Source: Anaerolineae bacterium
Lineage (GTDB): Bacteria > Chloroflexota > Anaerolineae > Promineifilales > Promineifilaceae
Direction: 5' to 3'
DNA: 57,408 nt
NCBI GenBank assembly: GCA_020848035.1
Contig: JADLAX010000012.1
Span: 1 to 57,408 of the forward strand
In this document: one piece after another, positions 32,431 through 40,781 of the stretch
Position numbering within the stretch: position 1 is the first letter of the stretch
Layout of the letters: each line of letters opens with the position of its first letter
The notes under the pieces: model-generated
Seen by the model: the letters and a program-made list of their open reading frames with translations, nothing else
The model's database searches: none
What the model was told of the DNA's origin: nothing
Position numbers and translations under genes: made by a program

Positions 32431-32607
32431 ATTCACCATAGGTTCTGGCAAAAATGCCAACCGTTACCGATACTAGACAATCGCTCCAATCCAACTTAAC
32501 AAACCAGGGAACGTTTGGAATGCGCCCAGAAACAGGTGATAAATTTGGTCAAAGGGAGGCACGTTACCGCCAGGTACGGCCCATTTCTTAATTTCAGGAG
32601 AAAACAC

Positions 32608-32673
32608 ATGTACAAAAAACCAGCAATCACCAAGCACGAAGAACTGACCCAGGTTACCTTCAGCAGCCATTAG
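32608..32673 (+). CDS. 21-residue RiPP-like precursor peptide (copy 1)
   Basis: ATG has AGGAG 7 bases upstream and opens 21 codons ending in TAG. The peptide begins MYKKPAITKH, continues EE and ends LTQVTFSSH. Tyr2, Pro5, Ile7 and Thr17 fit the spacing of the lasso-peptide leader motif Y-x2-P-x-L-x3-G-x5-T, with Glu11 in place of Gly. Only four residues (FSSH) follow the Thr, so any core would be tiny; Ser19, Ser20 and His21 are possible modification sites. It lies between a divergent nucleotidyltransferase and a second one downstream. Confidence 0.8.
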   Translation: MYKKPAITKHEELTQVTFSSH

Positions 32674-32735
32674 TCAGTTGCCCCCAAAACAATTTTTAAT
32701 TCAACAAACCAATTCCAACTAGCAGGAGAAGGTAA

Positions 32736-32801
32736 ATGTACAAAAAACCAGCAATCACCAAGCACGAAGAATTGACCCAAGTTACCTTTAGCAGCCACTA
32801 A
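32736..32801 (+). CDS. 21-residue RiPP-like precursor peptide (copy 2, identical product)
   Basis: This copy starts 128 bases after the first and has its own AGGAG. It encodes exactly the same 21 residues. The two genes differ at five bases (CTG/TTG, CAG/CAA, TTC/TTT, CAT/CAC and TAG/TAA), all synonymous, while the spacer between them is not conserved. That pattern shows the peptide is translated and under selection. It is followed by the second nucleotidyltransferase, 83 bases on. Confidence 0.82.
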   Translation: MYKKPAITKHEELTQVTFSSH

Positions 32802-32884
32802 TTCAGGTTCGCTGCCAAATCATTTGAGTAAAACCGCTGTACCGGTTGGTAATGTGCCTCTCTTTGACCAAGATTTAGATTTGC

Positions 32885-34168
32885 ATGACAACCTCCACAG
32901 CCACGACCCAACACCTGCTTAACGCGCTCCGTCCGCAGCAAAATCCCGAACAATGGTTAGCCCAAACCCAACAGCTCAATTGGGATGATTTTGCCATCCG
33001 GGCCATTGCTTTTGGCCTGGCGCCTCAGATTTTTGCCCGGTTCAAGCAGTGGGATGCCAAAATCCCGCCCAAAGCACTGGCCAAGCTGGCCGTCACCCAC
33101 AAAATGCAGGCCCAGCGCAGCGAGGCGATTTACGCCCAGCTGGCCCAACTGCTGCACGCCGCCGCTGCCGCCAATTTGCACCCCGTGGCCCTCAAAGGGG
33201 TGCATCTGGCCGCCTGTTACTATCCCGAACCCGCCCAGCGCCCCATGAACGACATCGATCTGCTGTTCCCGCCAGACGAACTGCCCCAGGCCGAGGCGCT
33301 GCTGCAAGAATTGGGCTACGGCGGCAAACACAAATCGGCCGAGGCGGGGGCGCGGGTGACCAAACACACCAGCACCTTCCGCCGCGAAGAAGCCGCAAAG
33401 CAAAACGCCACGCCCAACCCGTACCTCTCCGCCAGCCTGGACCGCACCATCGAACCGCACAGCTCGCTGGAGGAAAGCTGGTTTGGCCTGAAGGTGGACA
33501 TGACGCCGGGGGTAAGAGCGCGGGTGGATACGGCCGTTCTCGCCCCCACCGCCCCCGCCTGCCACGTCCTCAACCCCACTGACCTGCTGCACCACATCTG
33601 CCTGCATTTCGCCTTCCACCTCATCCAGGGCGCACCTTCGTTTGTGCAGCTCACCGATTTGCTGGTGATTACCCAGAACGCAACCTCCGGGAGGTTCCTG
33701 GGATCATCAGGGTCATTTATCAAACCTCCCGGAGGTTTATTTTCGGCGGAGCGGGCATCCGAAGCTGCCCCGTTCGCATCTGAGGATGCGAACTCCGCCG
33801 TTCACAAAGTTGAGTGGGACACATTTTTGCAGCGCGTCGATGAAGCAAAAAGCTGGGGCTACGTGCTGGCAGCGCTGACGCTGGCGCAAAAACTGGTCGG
33901 TGCGCCGCTGCCGGAGCACATTTTGCCCAAACTGGCCGAGCAAACGCCCGCCAGCCTGCGCCAGCGCATCGCCCAGATGGACCTGGTCTACGTGCTGCGC
34001 CGCACCCAGCAAAAACCGCTCAACACCGTGGCCGACCGGCTGCAACGCGGCATCACCGATCGCATGGAGATTGCCCGCTGGGCACCAACCTGGGGTGAAA
34101 AGTGGCGCGTGTGGCAAACGGCCGTGCAGTTCACCCGCACGGACACGGCAAAGATGTTGCGCGAGTAA
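32885..34168 (+). CDS. NTP_transf_5-type nucleotidyltransferase (copy 2) with in-frame repeat insertions
   Basis: This 427-residue protein has the family core VALKGVHLAACYYPEP ... PMNDIDLLFPPDELPQAE, the EVD-equivalent strand (FGLKVDMTPG) and a C-terminal helical domain. About 40 residues (266-305, from ATSGRFLGSSG to DANSAVH) are encoded by two palindromic elements and interrupt a helical region between LLVIT and KVEWDTFLQRV. It directly follows the two peptide genes and is probably in the same transcript, so the peptides are its likeliest substrates. Confidence 0.82.
   Translation: MTTSTATTQHLLNALRPQQNPEQWLAQTQQLNWDDFAIRAIAFGLAPQIFARFKQWDAKIPPKALAKLAVTHKMQAQRSEAIYAQLAQLLHAAAAANLHPVALKGVHLAACYYPEPAQRPMNDIDLLFPPDELPQAEALLQELGYGGKHKSAEAGARVTKHTSTFRREEAAKQNATPNPYLSASLDRTIEPHSSLEESWFGLKVDMTPGVRARVDTAVLAPTAPACHVLNPTDLLHHICLHFAFHLIQGAPSFVQLTDLLVITQNATSGRFLGSSGSFIKPPGGLFSAERASEAAPFASEDANSAVHKVEWDTFLQRVDEAKSWGYVLAALTLAQKLVGAPLPEHILPKLAEQTPASLRQRIAQMDLVYVLRRTQQKPLNTVADRLQRGITDRMEIARWAPTWGEKWRVWQTAVQFTRTDTAKMLRE
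33682..33737. repeat. 56-bp inverted-repeat element, CTCCGGGAG type (copy C, inside a gene)
   Basis: AACCTCCGGGAGGTT (33682-33696) and AACCTCCCGGAGGTT (33723-33737) are exact complements. It inserts within the second nucleotidyltransferase gene without breaking the frame. Confidence 0.85.
33744..33800. repeat. Second palindromic element inside the same gene
   Basis: Outer arms CGGCGGAG (33744-33751) and CTCCGCCG (33793-33800) enclose an inner hairpin GTTCGCATC/GATGCGAAC (33772-33780 and 33785-33793). It begins 6 bases after copy C, and the frame stays open. Confidence 0.75.
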
Positions 34169-34174
34169 AAAATA

Positions 34175-34251
34175 CCCCCTCCCTAACCCTCCCCCGTTGG
34201 GGGAGGGAACAAAGTCCCCCCTCCCTTTGGGAGGGGGTTAGGGGGAGGGAA
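34175..34251. repeat. CCCTCCC/GGGAGGG nested hairpin repeat
   Basis: CCCTCCCCCGTTGGGGGAGGG is a strong inner hairpin; outer CTCCCTAACCCTCCC and GGGAGGGGGTTAGGGGGAG also pair. It lies between the second nucleotidyltransferase and the DUF5693-like gene, where it may slow or stop RNA polymerase. Confidence 0.75.
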
Positions 34252-34267
34252 AAACGGAGAAAAAAGT

Positions 34268-36253
34268 TTGAAACTATCCCGCCTGCTTTCACTCACCCTG
34301 GCCGTCGCTGGTGGCGTCGCCTCCCGCCGCGTCTTGCAGCGCCGCCAGCAGTGGGAAGCGCAAAACAACCGCATGGCCATCTGCGTCGATTTTGACGATG
34401 CCCAGGCCGCCGCCATCCGCGCCGGGCTGCCGCTGACCGAACTGGTGGAAATGCTGGCCAGCAACGGGGCCACCCACCTCTCATTGCCGGAGCTAACGCT
34501 GAACCGGCTGCGGCAAACCGGCCAGCTCACCCCACAAGCCCCGACCAAACCGCGTAGCGATGCGCCCCGCGTCGGCCATTGGAACTACCTGCACGGCCCG
34601 GAAAATCTGGTGCGCCACCTGGCCACCGAGCTGCGCGAACGGCTGCCCTACACCCAGGCCAGCTGCCACGACGCCCAAACGCTCGTCTTTGCCGGGGATT
34701 TGCCCACCGTGGGCGAAATCGGGCTGGGGTACGATGTGCCCCTGGCGCGGCGCATCCAGGCCAACGGGCTGGCGCTGCTGCCGCGCCCGGTCAGCTACGC
34801 CTGGCCCGAGAAAGAGCTGCTGGAGCGGACCTTGGGGCAAACGGCCGTTCTCAGCCCCCTCGTCGCCTTTGCCGGGAATATGATTTTGGGCCACGAAATG
34901 CACTTGGACGAAACCGTCGCGGCGATGGAAGATAACGATTTGTCGCTGGTCTACTTTGCCGAATCGCGCCACCAAAAAGGGGACTGGTTTGTGGCCAAGC
35001 GACGCGCCCCCCACGTGATTTTGGCCCACCAGTTCACGCCAGAGGATATGATTCCGCTGGATTTCCACGCCGCCAGCCACAACTGGGCCCACTTCGCCCG
35101 CGAACGGGGCATCCGACTGTGCTACGTGAACTTTTTCCGGGTTTTGCACGCCACCGCGCCGTTAGAGGGGATCGATTATGTGCACCACCTGAAGCACGCC
35201 CTGGAGGATGCGGGCTACCTCGTCTCGCGCGAGGTGGCGCTGCCCACACCGGTGCCTGCGCCAGACACGCCGGAGTTGGCGCTGGCGGGGGTGAGCGTGG
35301 CGGGCATTGGGGCAACGGCCGTATCCACCCTGCTCAACCTGCCCGAAGCGATCGCCCTGCCGCTGACCATTGCCGCCGCTGGCGGTGCCGCCGCCCTGCC
35401 GTTTGTGGAAGAACAGCGCAATCAGGCAGCCATCGCTCGCCTGGCCCATGCCCACGAGCACGACCACCATCACCACGACCACGAGCACGAGCACGAGCAT
35501 GGCCATGACCACGGCCACCACCATCATCACCACGATCATGAGCACGACCACGGCCACGATCATGGTGATTTGGCCGCGCTATACCCGCCGTCTTACGCGC
35601 CAAAATTGATTGCCCTGGGGGCGACCGCGCTCACGCCCATTGCCGTCCAGCAGGCGGCCCGATTGGACGGCGCGGCGGGCTGGCTGGCAGGGTTGGCCTA
35701 CCAGGCCACGGCGGCGGCGGCGCTGGCCAGCAGCACCAGCGGGCAGGAGTATCAGCTGCGCATTGAGGCGTACAAAGGGTTTAATCTAGATTGGCTGGTA
35801 CCGCTGGCAACGGCCGTTTTCCAACTCCCCCACAACGGGACAAAGGCAGCCGCCTGGGCTGTGCTCGCTGCGGCTTACCTGGCGGCGCGGCAGCAAAACC
35901 TGGATGTGCTCTCGGCCCTCGATCCGGGTCATGCGGAGGGGCATACCCACCACATTTCGGCGGCGATGGCCGCCATCGGCGACCTCCAGATGGCGATCGG
36001 GCCAAAACCGGCGCGCAAGTGGGCCGGCTTAGGACCAGCAGCAACGGCCGTTTCGCTCGTGTTGGCCAATCGGGGATACAAAACTGGGGCGGTGGCAACG
36101 GCCGTACTCGGCACCGTTGGCCAAACAATGGGCCTCGTCGGCTTCCGCCACCCCGAACGCGCCCTGAAAGACACCTTGCAGCAAGCCGCCCCCAGCTTCG
36201 CCATCGGCGCGGGCGTAGGGTTATTGGCTTTGCTCCTCAGAGACAAATCATAG
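34268..36253 (+). CDS. DUF5693-like membrane protein with a histidine-rich loop
   Basis: This 661-residue protein matches the DUF5693 type in its first 330 residues. It has a short hydrophobic N-terminus, ICVDFDDAQAA, then HLSLPELTLNRL, GNMILGHEMHLDETVAAM and LCYVNFFRV. The second half has several hydrophobic helices. Between them, residues about 395-432, is a stretch made almost only of His, Asp and Glu, a likely metal buffer or binding loop. The start is TTG with GGAG upstream. DUF5693 proteins are often near surface-polymer genes; the function is unknown. Confidence 0.68.
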   Translation: MKLSRLLSLTLAVAGGVASRRVLQRRQQWEAQNNRMAICVDFDDAQAAAIRAGLPLTELVEMLASNGATHLSLPELTLNRLRQTGQLTPQAPTKPRSDAPRVGHWNYLHGPENLVRHLATELRERLPYTQASCHDAQTLVFAGDLPTVGEIGLGYDVPLARRIQANGLALLPRPVSYAWPEKELLERTLGQTAVLSPLVAFAGNMILGHEMHLDETVAAMEDNDLSLVYFAESRHQKGDWFVAKRRAPHVILAHQFTPEDMIPLDFHAASHNWAHFARERGIRLCYVNFFRVLHATAPLEGIDYVHHLKHALEDAGYLVSREVALPTPVPAPDTPELALAGVSVAGIGATAVSTLLNLPEAIALPLTIAAAGGAAALPFVEEQRNQAAIARLAHAHEHDHHHHDHEHEHEHGHDHGHHHHHHDHEHDHGHDHGDLAALYPPSYAPKLIALGATALTPIAVQQAARLDGAAGWLAGLAYQATAAAALASSTSGQEYQLRIEAYKGFNLDWLVPLATAVFQLPHNGTKAAAWAVLAAAYLAARQQNLDVLSALDPGHAEGHTHHISAAMAAIGDLQMAIGPKPARKWAGLGPAATAVSLVLANRGYKTGAVATAVLGTVGQTMGLVGFRHPERALKDTLQQAAPSFAIGAGVGLLALLLRDKS

Positions 36254-36278
36254 TTCTGATTTTTATCAACAGATTTTT

Positions 36279-37142
36279 ATGAAACTCCCAAAATCAGCCA
36301 GCAATACGCGTTTTTGCCACATTCCGGCAGGGCCGTTTGTCTATGGGCCGGAAGTGTGTTACGAGCGGCTAGAACAGTGCCCGCCGTTGAAGCCGCAGCA
36401 AACCGTGGAGCTGCCGGAATTTTGGCTGGCGGAATTTCCGGTGACGTATCGGCAGTGGCGCGAATTTTTGCAGGAGACGGGGCACACCTGGACGGGCAGC
36501 TGGTACGCCGTTGTACCCGGCTGGCGCGGCACTTTTTTACGGGCATATGCGCCCGTCGCCGCCTACCCGGCAGGGCACGACGATTTGCCCATCGTGGACG
36601 TGACGCAGGCAGAGGCGTACCGGTATTGCGGCTGGCTATCCGAAAAGCTGAGGGTGGAAGTGACGTTACCCACGGAGTTTCAGTGGGAAAAGGCCGCACG
36701 GGGGGAGGACGGCCGTTTCTACCCCTGGGGCAACCAGAAACCACGACCGGAAATCCAGTGGCAGGCCACGTTTCCGGTAAAACCCGCCACGTATTTGTTC
36801 AGTCTGCTGGTCAAACCGCGTCGCGAGTGGGCGCGGGCGGGCTGGTATTGGCGTAATGGCTACCCGCTGGCGGTGGGCGCGCTTGCGCAAAACGTGTCGC
36901 CCTACGGCTGCATGGACATGAGCGGCAACATCTGGGAATGGACCAGCAGCCGGTACAATCCCACCCTACCCGATTTTCACGTGGTGAAGGGCGGCTCGTG
37001 GGGCTACACCATTCACCACGCAGCGTGCAACGTGCGCAGCGCGTGCAGCGTCACCACCCCCAGCCGGGAATATCACGCGCAGGGAACGGGTTTTCGGGTG
37101 TTGGCACTGGGGGAACCGGAGTTAGTGAAAAGTGATGAGTGA
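36279..37142 (+). CDS. SUMF1/FGE-sulfatase-fold protein (non-variable)
   Basis: This 287-residue single-domain protein runs from FCHIPAGPFVYGPE through EFPVTYRQWREF, PTEFQWEKAARGE and SPYGCMDMSGNIWEWTSS to GTGFRVLAL. It shares the fold with the DGR target, but its C-terminus lacks AAC-type variation and no template matches it. Relatives generate formylglycine or act as non-haem iron oxidases, so a role in modifying the small peptides is possible. It has two cysteines near its C-terminus (ACNVRSACSV). No ribosome site is obvious at the ATG. Confidence 0.82.
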   Translation: MKLPKSASNTRFCHIPAGPFVYGPEVCYERLEQCPPLKPQQTVELPEFWLAEFPVTYRQWREFLQETGHTWTGSWYAVVPGWRGTFLRAYAPVAAYPAGHDDLPIVDVTQAEAYRYCGWLSEKLRVEVTLPTEFQWEKAARGEDGRFYPWGNQKPRPEIQWQATFPVKPATYLFSLLVKPRREWARAGWYWRNGYPLAVGALAQNVSPYGCMDMSGNIWEWTSSRYNPTLPDFHVVKGGSWGYTIHHAACNVRSACSVTTPSREYHAQGTGFRVLALGEPELVKSDE

Positions 37143-37196
37143 AAAGTAGAAAGTGAATAGTGATAAGTGGTCACTTTTTACTTTTCACTCAAAATG
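37124..37196. repeat. GTGAAAAGT/ACTTTTCAC hairpin repeat
   Basis: AGTGAAAAGTGATGAGTGAAAAG pairs with CTTTTTACTTTTCACT around AAGTGGTCACTT. It overlaps the last codons of the SUMF1-like gene and separates it from the convergent membrane gene. Relatives lie at about 8508-8530 and 55352-55380. Confidence 0.65.
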
Positions 37197-37222
37197 AAGA
37201 GCCGCAGCCGGGCAAACGGCCG

Positions 37223-39166
37223 TTAGCGCTGCACAAAAACGATTGATTCGATGGCCAGGCTTAGCCGGGACGGATCTTGGTCGCTGAACGGGTACGCATC
37301 CGGCAGGGCCAATATCAGCGCATTCACGGTGTTGGGTAAAAAGAGGGCCGAATCCAGGGAAAAAACGGCCGTTTCTGCCGCCAAGCCCGGCTGCTGCACA
37401 AACACGGTTTCGGCCACAAAGGTTCCATTCAACCAAATTTGCACCCGCTGCCTGCCAAATGCGGCCGTTTTCAGCTCAAGTTCGTACACCCCCGACGGCA
37501 CCTCCCCCAGCTGAAACAAAACGGCCGCTTCGTCGCAAAACAGCTCGCGGTGACGGGCGCGGTCGTTGTCAAGGGGTGCCCAACCGATGAGAGCGGCGGG
37601 GCTGTGGTTGGGCGCGGGGATATTGTGAAGGGTAACGGCCGTGGCTAAACTGTACCCAATTGGCTCATTGAACTGATACGGCCGTAACACCCCGGCCGCC
37701 GCCACAATTTGCCGGGTGCGCTGGGCAGCCATCTGGCACAGGCTGCCGTTGCTGGCGGCAAACTGCGGATAGCGCCAGCTAAACAAATCGCCCCATGCCC
37801 CTGTGTACGGCGGAGCGGGCTGGTGACTGGCGACGGCATTCCACAACGCCGTGCTGTAGTTGTAGAGCCCCTGGTAGCTGTGCAGCCAAATGCCAAACAA
37901 GCCCAAAACCAGGTAAGCAGCGGCCAATCTTTGCCGCACGACAGCTGGCTGCTGGCAATTTTGCCGCCACGCCAGCAGCGTCAGCAAAAAAAACGCCAGC
38001 ATCAGCTCGGTGAGAATACGCGGACCAAAGGCGTCGCCGCCCCACCAGACGGTGCCGCGCAGCACAACCGTTAAATGCAGGCCAATCCAGCCCAGGCAGA
38101 GCCAGGCCAGCGGCCGCCGCCACAACCAGCGCGGCAAAAACAGGAGCAAAACGGCCGTTGGCCCATACACAAACAAGCCCCGCCCGGAACTGAACAAAAC
38201 GCCCAGCAGCGCCACCCAGCCCGGCCCCCTGTCTACGCCCAAACGAGCGGCACTGTAATAAATGGGCAGCCAGCTGCCAAATACCAGCTTCGACCAGAGC
38301 AGGAAGAGAGCGAGGAGCGTGGCGGCGGTAACGGCCGTCACGACCAGTTCACGAGCTTGAGAAGAAAAAATCAAAGATTTCGCCGATTTAGAAGATTCTT
38401 CGATACCGCTGTGGCCGGTGTCCTCACCGTGCCACCTGGCGCGATAAGCTAACAGCACCAAAACCGGCAAAATGAAAGCCGCAGCGGCCGCGCGGGAAAA
38501 GTAGGCCAGAAAAAGCAGCAGCCCCAGCCAGAACGGGTGAACAGTTTTAGACAAGCCCATTTCCCTGCGCAGCAGCAGCAACAGTGCGGCGGCAATTGCC
38601 AGGACAGAGAAATTAATGCTCCACAGCGCCGTACCCATCGTGCTGATGAGCGGGCTGCCGAGGAGGGAAACGGCCGTAATTACTAACCCCGACCGCCACG
38701 GCACAAAGCAGCGGGCCATGCCCGCCATCAGCCACAGCAGCACCACCAGCGACAGCGCCGAGAGCAGTCGCTGGGCGTTGATGTTATCGGCGGCGAGGCG
38801 CATATCCCAGCCAACGAACCGGGCCACAGCCACAAACGGCACCGATAGCAGCGAAGGGCCAGCGGGAAAGTAGTTGTAGAAACTGCCGTTCCGCTCAACA
38901 ATATTGAAGTTCTCGGCAAAGTTGGCTGGCTCTCCCCAAATATCATCATCAGCGTAGGCATCCAGGGCGATGGTGCCGTTGTCCAGAACAGATTGGGAGA
39001 CAATGAGCGTGTAGCGTGGATCAGAACCGGCACCGTAAGTGAGGCCGCGCCACGCCAGCAGAAAAACGAGTCCGCTCAAAAGCAGGAAGATGGCAAGGGA
39101 AACGGCCGTAAAAAAAGGCGTGTCCTTTGAATTATCATTCCGGTTAACTATACTCAGGCTCGGCAT
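37223..39166 (-). CDS. Large polytopic membrane protein, GT-C glycosyltransferase-like
   Basis: This 647-residue protein has about ten to twelve hydrophobic helices. An early external loop holds YGAGSDPRY and DADDD-type acidic residues (AYADDDIWGEP); FYNYFPAGPSLLSVP follows. This is reminiscent of GT39-like lipid-linked sugar transferases. The last 120 residues form a soluble beta domain with PSGVYELELKTAAFGRQ. The role is probably transfer of a sugar to a surface molecule; I cannot name a substrate. Its ATG (CAT at 39164-39166) overlaps the ATG of the divergent gene. Confidence 0.65.
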   Translation of the reverse strand: MPSLSIVNRNDNSKDTPFFTAVSLAIFLLLSGLVFLLAWRGLTYGAGSDPRYTLIVSQSVLDNGTIALDAYADDDIWGEPANFAENFNIVERNGSFYNYFPAGPSLLSVPFVAVARFVGWDMRLAADNINAQRLLSALSLVVLLWLMAGMARCFVPWRSGLVITAVSLLGSPLISTMGTALWSINFSVLAIAAALLLLLRREMGLSKTVHPFWLGLLLFLAYFSRAAAAAFILPVLVLLAYRARWHGEDTGHSGIEESSKSAKSLIFSSQARELVVTAVTAATLLALFLLWSKLVFGSWLPIYYSAARLGVDRGPGWVALLGVLFSSGRGLFVYGPTAVLLLFLPRWLWRRPLAWLCLGWIGLHLTVVLRGTVWWGGDAFGPRILTELMLAFFLLTLLAWRQNCQQPAVVRQRLAAAYLVLGLFGIWLHSYQGLYNYSTALWNAVASHQPAPPYTGAWGDLFSWRYPQFAASNGSLCQMAAQRTRQIVAAAGVLRPYQFNEPIGYSLATAVTLHNIPAPNHSPAALIGWAPLDNDRARHRELFCDEAAVLFQLGEVPSGVYELELKTAAFGRQRVQIWLNGTFVAETVFVQQPGLAAETAVFSLDSALFLPNTVNALILALPDAYPFSDQDPSRLSLAIESIVFVQR

Positions 39167-40394
39167 GAGCGATTATACCTTGCGACCCGAACTTCCCCAC
39201 GAAAAATTAGCCGCTGTGACCAACACGCTGGCCTGCTGGCTGCCCGGCAGCCTGGCAGATTCGGCGCTGGCAAATTGGACCCTGGCCGAATGGGAAGCGG
39301 CCGAATGGGTGGTGTATTGGCAAAATGCCCTGCCCTGGCTGGCAAATCGGGTAGCGGAAAGTGGCATGATGCTGCCAGAGGGGGTGAACGGCCGTCTCCA
39401 GGCCATCAACCACGCCAGCCGGGAGCGCACCAAAGTGATGCTGGACGCCTGCGTCGAGATTTTGGCGGCGTTCAAGCAGGCGGGCATCGAGGTGATGCTG
39501 CTCAAGGGAGCGGTGTTGGCCCCGATCATTTACACCGATCCAATGCAACGGCCGTTGGCCGACCTGGATTTGCTCATCCGCCCCCAAGATGTGGCCGCCA
39601 GCCGGGCAATCATGCTGCACCAGTTGGGCTACCGCTACTACTCCCGCAGCGCCGAGGACGAGGTGTACCTGCGCGGCGAGCGCCAAGCGAATATTTGGGC
39701 ACCCGACAATGTGCATCCGGTCGAGGTGCATTTTACGCTGCGCGAGGAGTATGCGGGCATTGGCTATGAGCTGGCGGAAGTAATGTGGCGGGAGAGTGCG
39801 GAACGGCCGTACTGGCAAAACACAACCGCCCGCATCCCCACCCCTGCCGCCCTGCTGCTGCACGTTTGCGCCCACACCACCAGCGATTGGATCATCCAAC
39901 GCGGCCGTCTGATGCACATCGACGACATCCGCCAGCTTTGCGCCGCCATGCAGCCTGCCGACTGGCAAACATTTAGCCAATTGGTGCAGCCCAGCACGGC
40001 TCGCTTCATTTATCCCGCGCTAGCGTTTGTGGGCAAATACACCCAACTGACGATTCCGTCCGACACGCTAAATTGGCTACGCGAAAATTGCCCGCCCGCC
40101 CTGCTGGACTGGCTGGCCCATACCGAACTGGCCGAAGCGTCCGAGTCGAACCCGACCAACCGCAGCGGCATCGGCCTGGACATTGCCCGGCGGCTGGCCC
40201 GTTCCCGGCTGGACATGATCCGCTTCTGGCTGCGCTCCTTCTTCCCGCGCCGCTACAACCTGGCCAAACGCTACCCCAAACTGGTGGAAACGCCGTTTTG
40301 GTGGCTGGGGTATTTGCTAATCAATCTGGACCGGGCGAGGCACATGGGTGGAAAATTTCACCGCGGAGGACGCGGAGGGCGCGGAGGAGAATGA
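39165..40394 (+). CDS. NTP_transf_5-type nucleotidyltransferase (copy 3)
   Basis: This 409-residue protein has VMLLKGAVLAPIIY, the catalytic-type PLADLDLLIRPQDV, a PVEVHFTLREE strand and a helical C-terminal domain. The last residues (HRGGRGGRGGE) are encoded by the left inverted repeat that borders the GxxExxY gene, so the natural C-terminus was replaced by the insertion. ATG 39165 shares bases with the divergent ATG. No Shine-Dalgarno is visible, so a leaderless or unusual start is possible. Confidence 0.82.
   Translation: MSDYTLRPELPHEKLAAVTNTLACWLPGSLADSALANWTLAEWEAAEWVVYWQNALPWLANRVAESGMMLPEGVNGRLQAINHASRERTKVMLDACVEILAAFKQAGIEVMLLKGAVLAPIIYTDPMQRPLADLDLLIRPQDVAASRAIMLHQLGYRYYSRSAEDEVYLRGERQANIWAPDNVHPVEVHFTLREEYAGIGYELAEVMWRESAERPYWQNTTARIPTPAALLLHVCAHTTSDWIIQRGRLMHIDDIRQLCAAMQPADWQTFSQLVQPSTARFIYPALAFVGKYTQLTIPSDTLNWLRENCPPALLDWLAHTELAEASESNPTNRSGIGLDIARRLARSRLDMIRFWLRSFFPRRYNLAKRYPKLVETPFWWLGYLLINLDRARHMGGKFHRGGRGGRGGE
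40356..40386. repeat. Left 31-bp inverted repeat around the GxxExxY gene
   Basis: TTTCACCGCGGAGGACGCGG and the following AGGGCGCGGAG form the left arm; the complement at 40782-40812 matches with few changes. It lies inside the 3' end of the third nucleotidyltransferase gene. Confidence 0.8.
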
Positions 40395-40395
40395 G

Positions 40396-40779
40396 ATGAA
40401 GGAGAGGTTGGACGGTATTACGGAGCAAATTATTGGCGGGGCTATTGCGGTGCATAAAGCGTTGGGACCAGGATTGCTGGAATCTGCGTATGAAGCCTGT
40501 TTGGTATACGAACTGCGGCAGCGTGGTTTAAAAGTTGAACGACAAAAAGAGCTGCCAATTATTTATGGCGAAGTCAAACTCGATTGTGGCTATCGCCTGG
40601 ACTTATTCGTGGAGGACTCAGTGATTGCTGAGTTGAAAGCGGTCGATCGGCTTGCCTCAATTCATGAAGCGCAACTGCTCTCCTACCTAAAATTGGCGAA
40701 CTGCCGCCTTGGGCTTCTCATAAATTTTAACGTAACCCTGCTCAAACGAGGCATCCGCCGCCTGGCCAACAACTTATAA
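40396..40779 (+). CDS. GxxExxY protein
   Basis: This 127-residue protein carries the family motif GLLESAYEAC, with G-x2-E-x2-Y near residue 27, and the PD-(D/E)xK-like pattern LDCGYRLDLFVEDSVIAELKAV. It is probably nuclease-related, though its function is not established. ATG 40396 is chosen since the preceding codons belong to the inverted repeat. The gene sits exactly between two inverted repeats, suggesting that it moved as a unit. Confidence 0.88.
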   Translation: MKERLDGITEQIIGGAIAVHKALGPGLLESAYEACLVYELRQRGLKVERQKELPIIYGEVKLDCGYRLDLFVEDSVIAELKAVDRLASIHEAQLLSYLKLANCRLGLLINFNVTLLKRGIRRLANNL

Positions 40780-40781
40780 AA

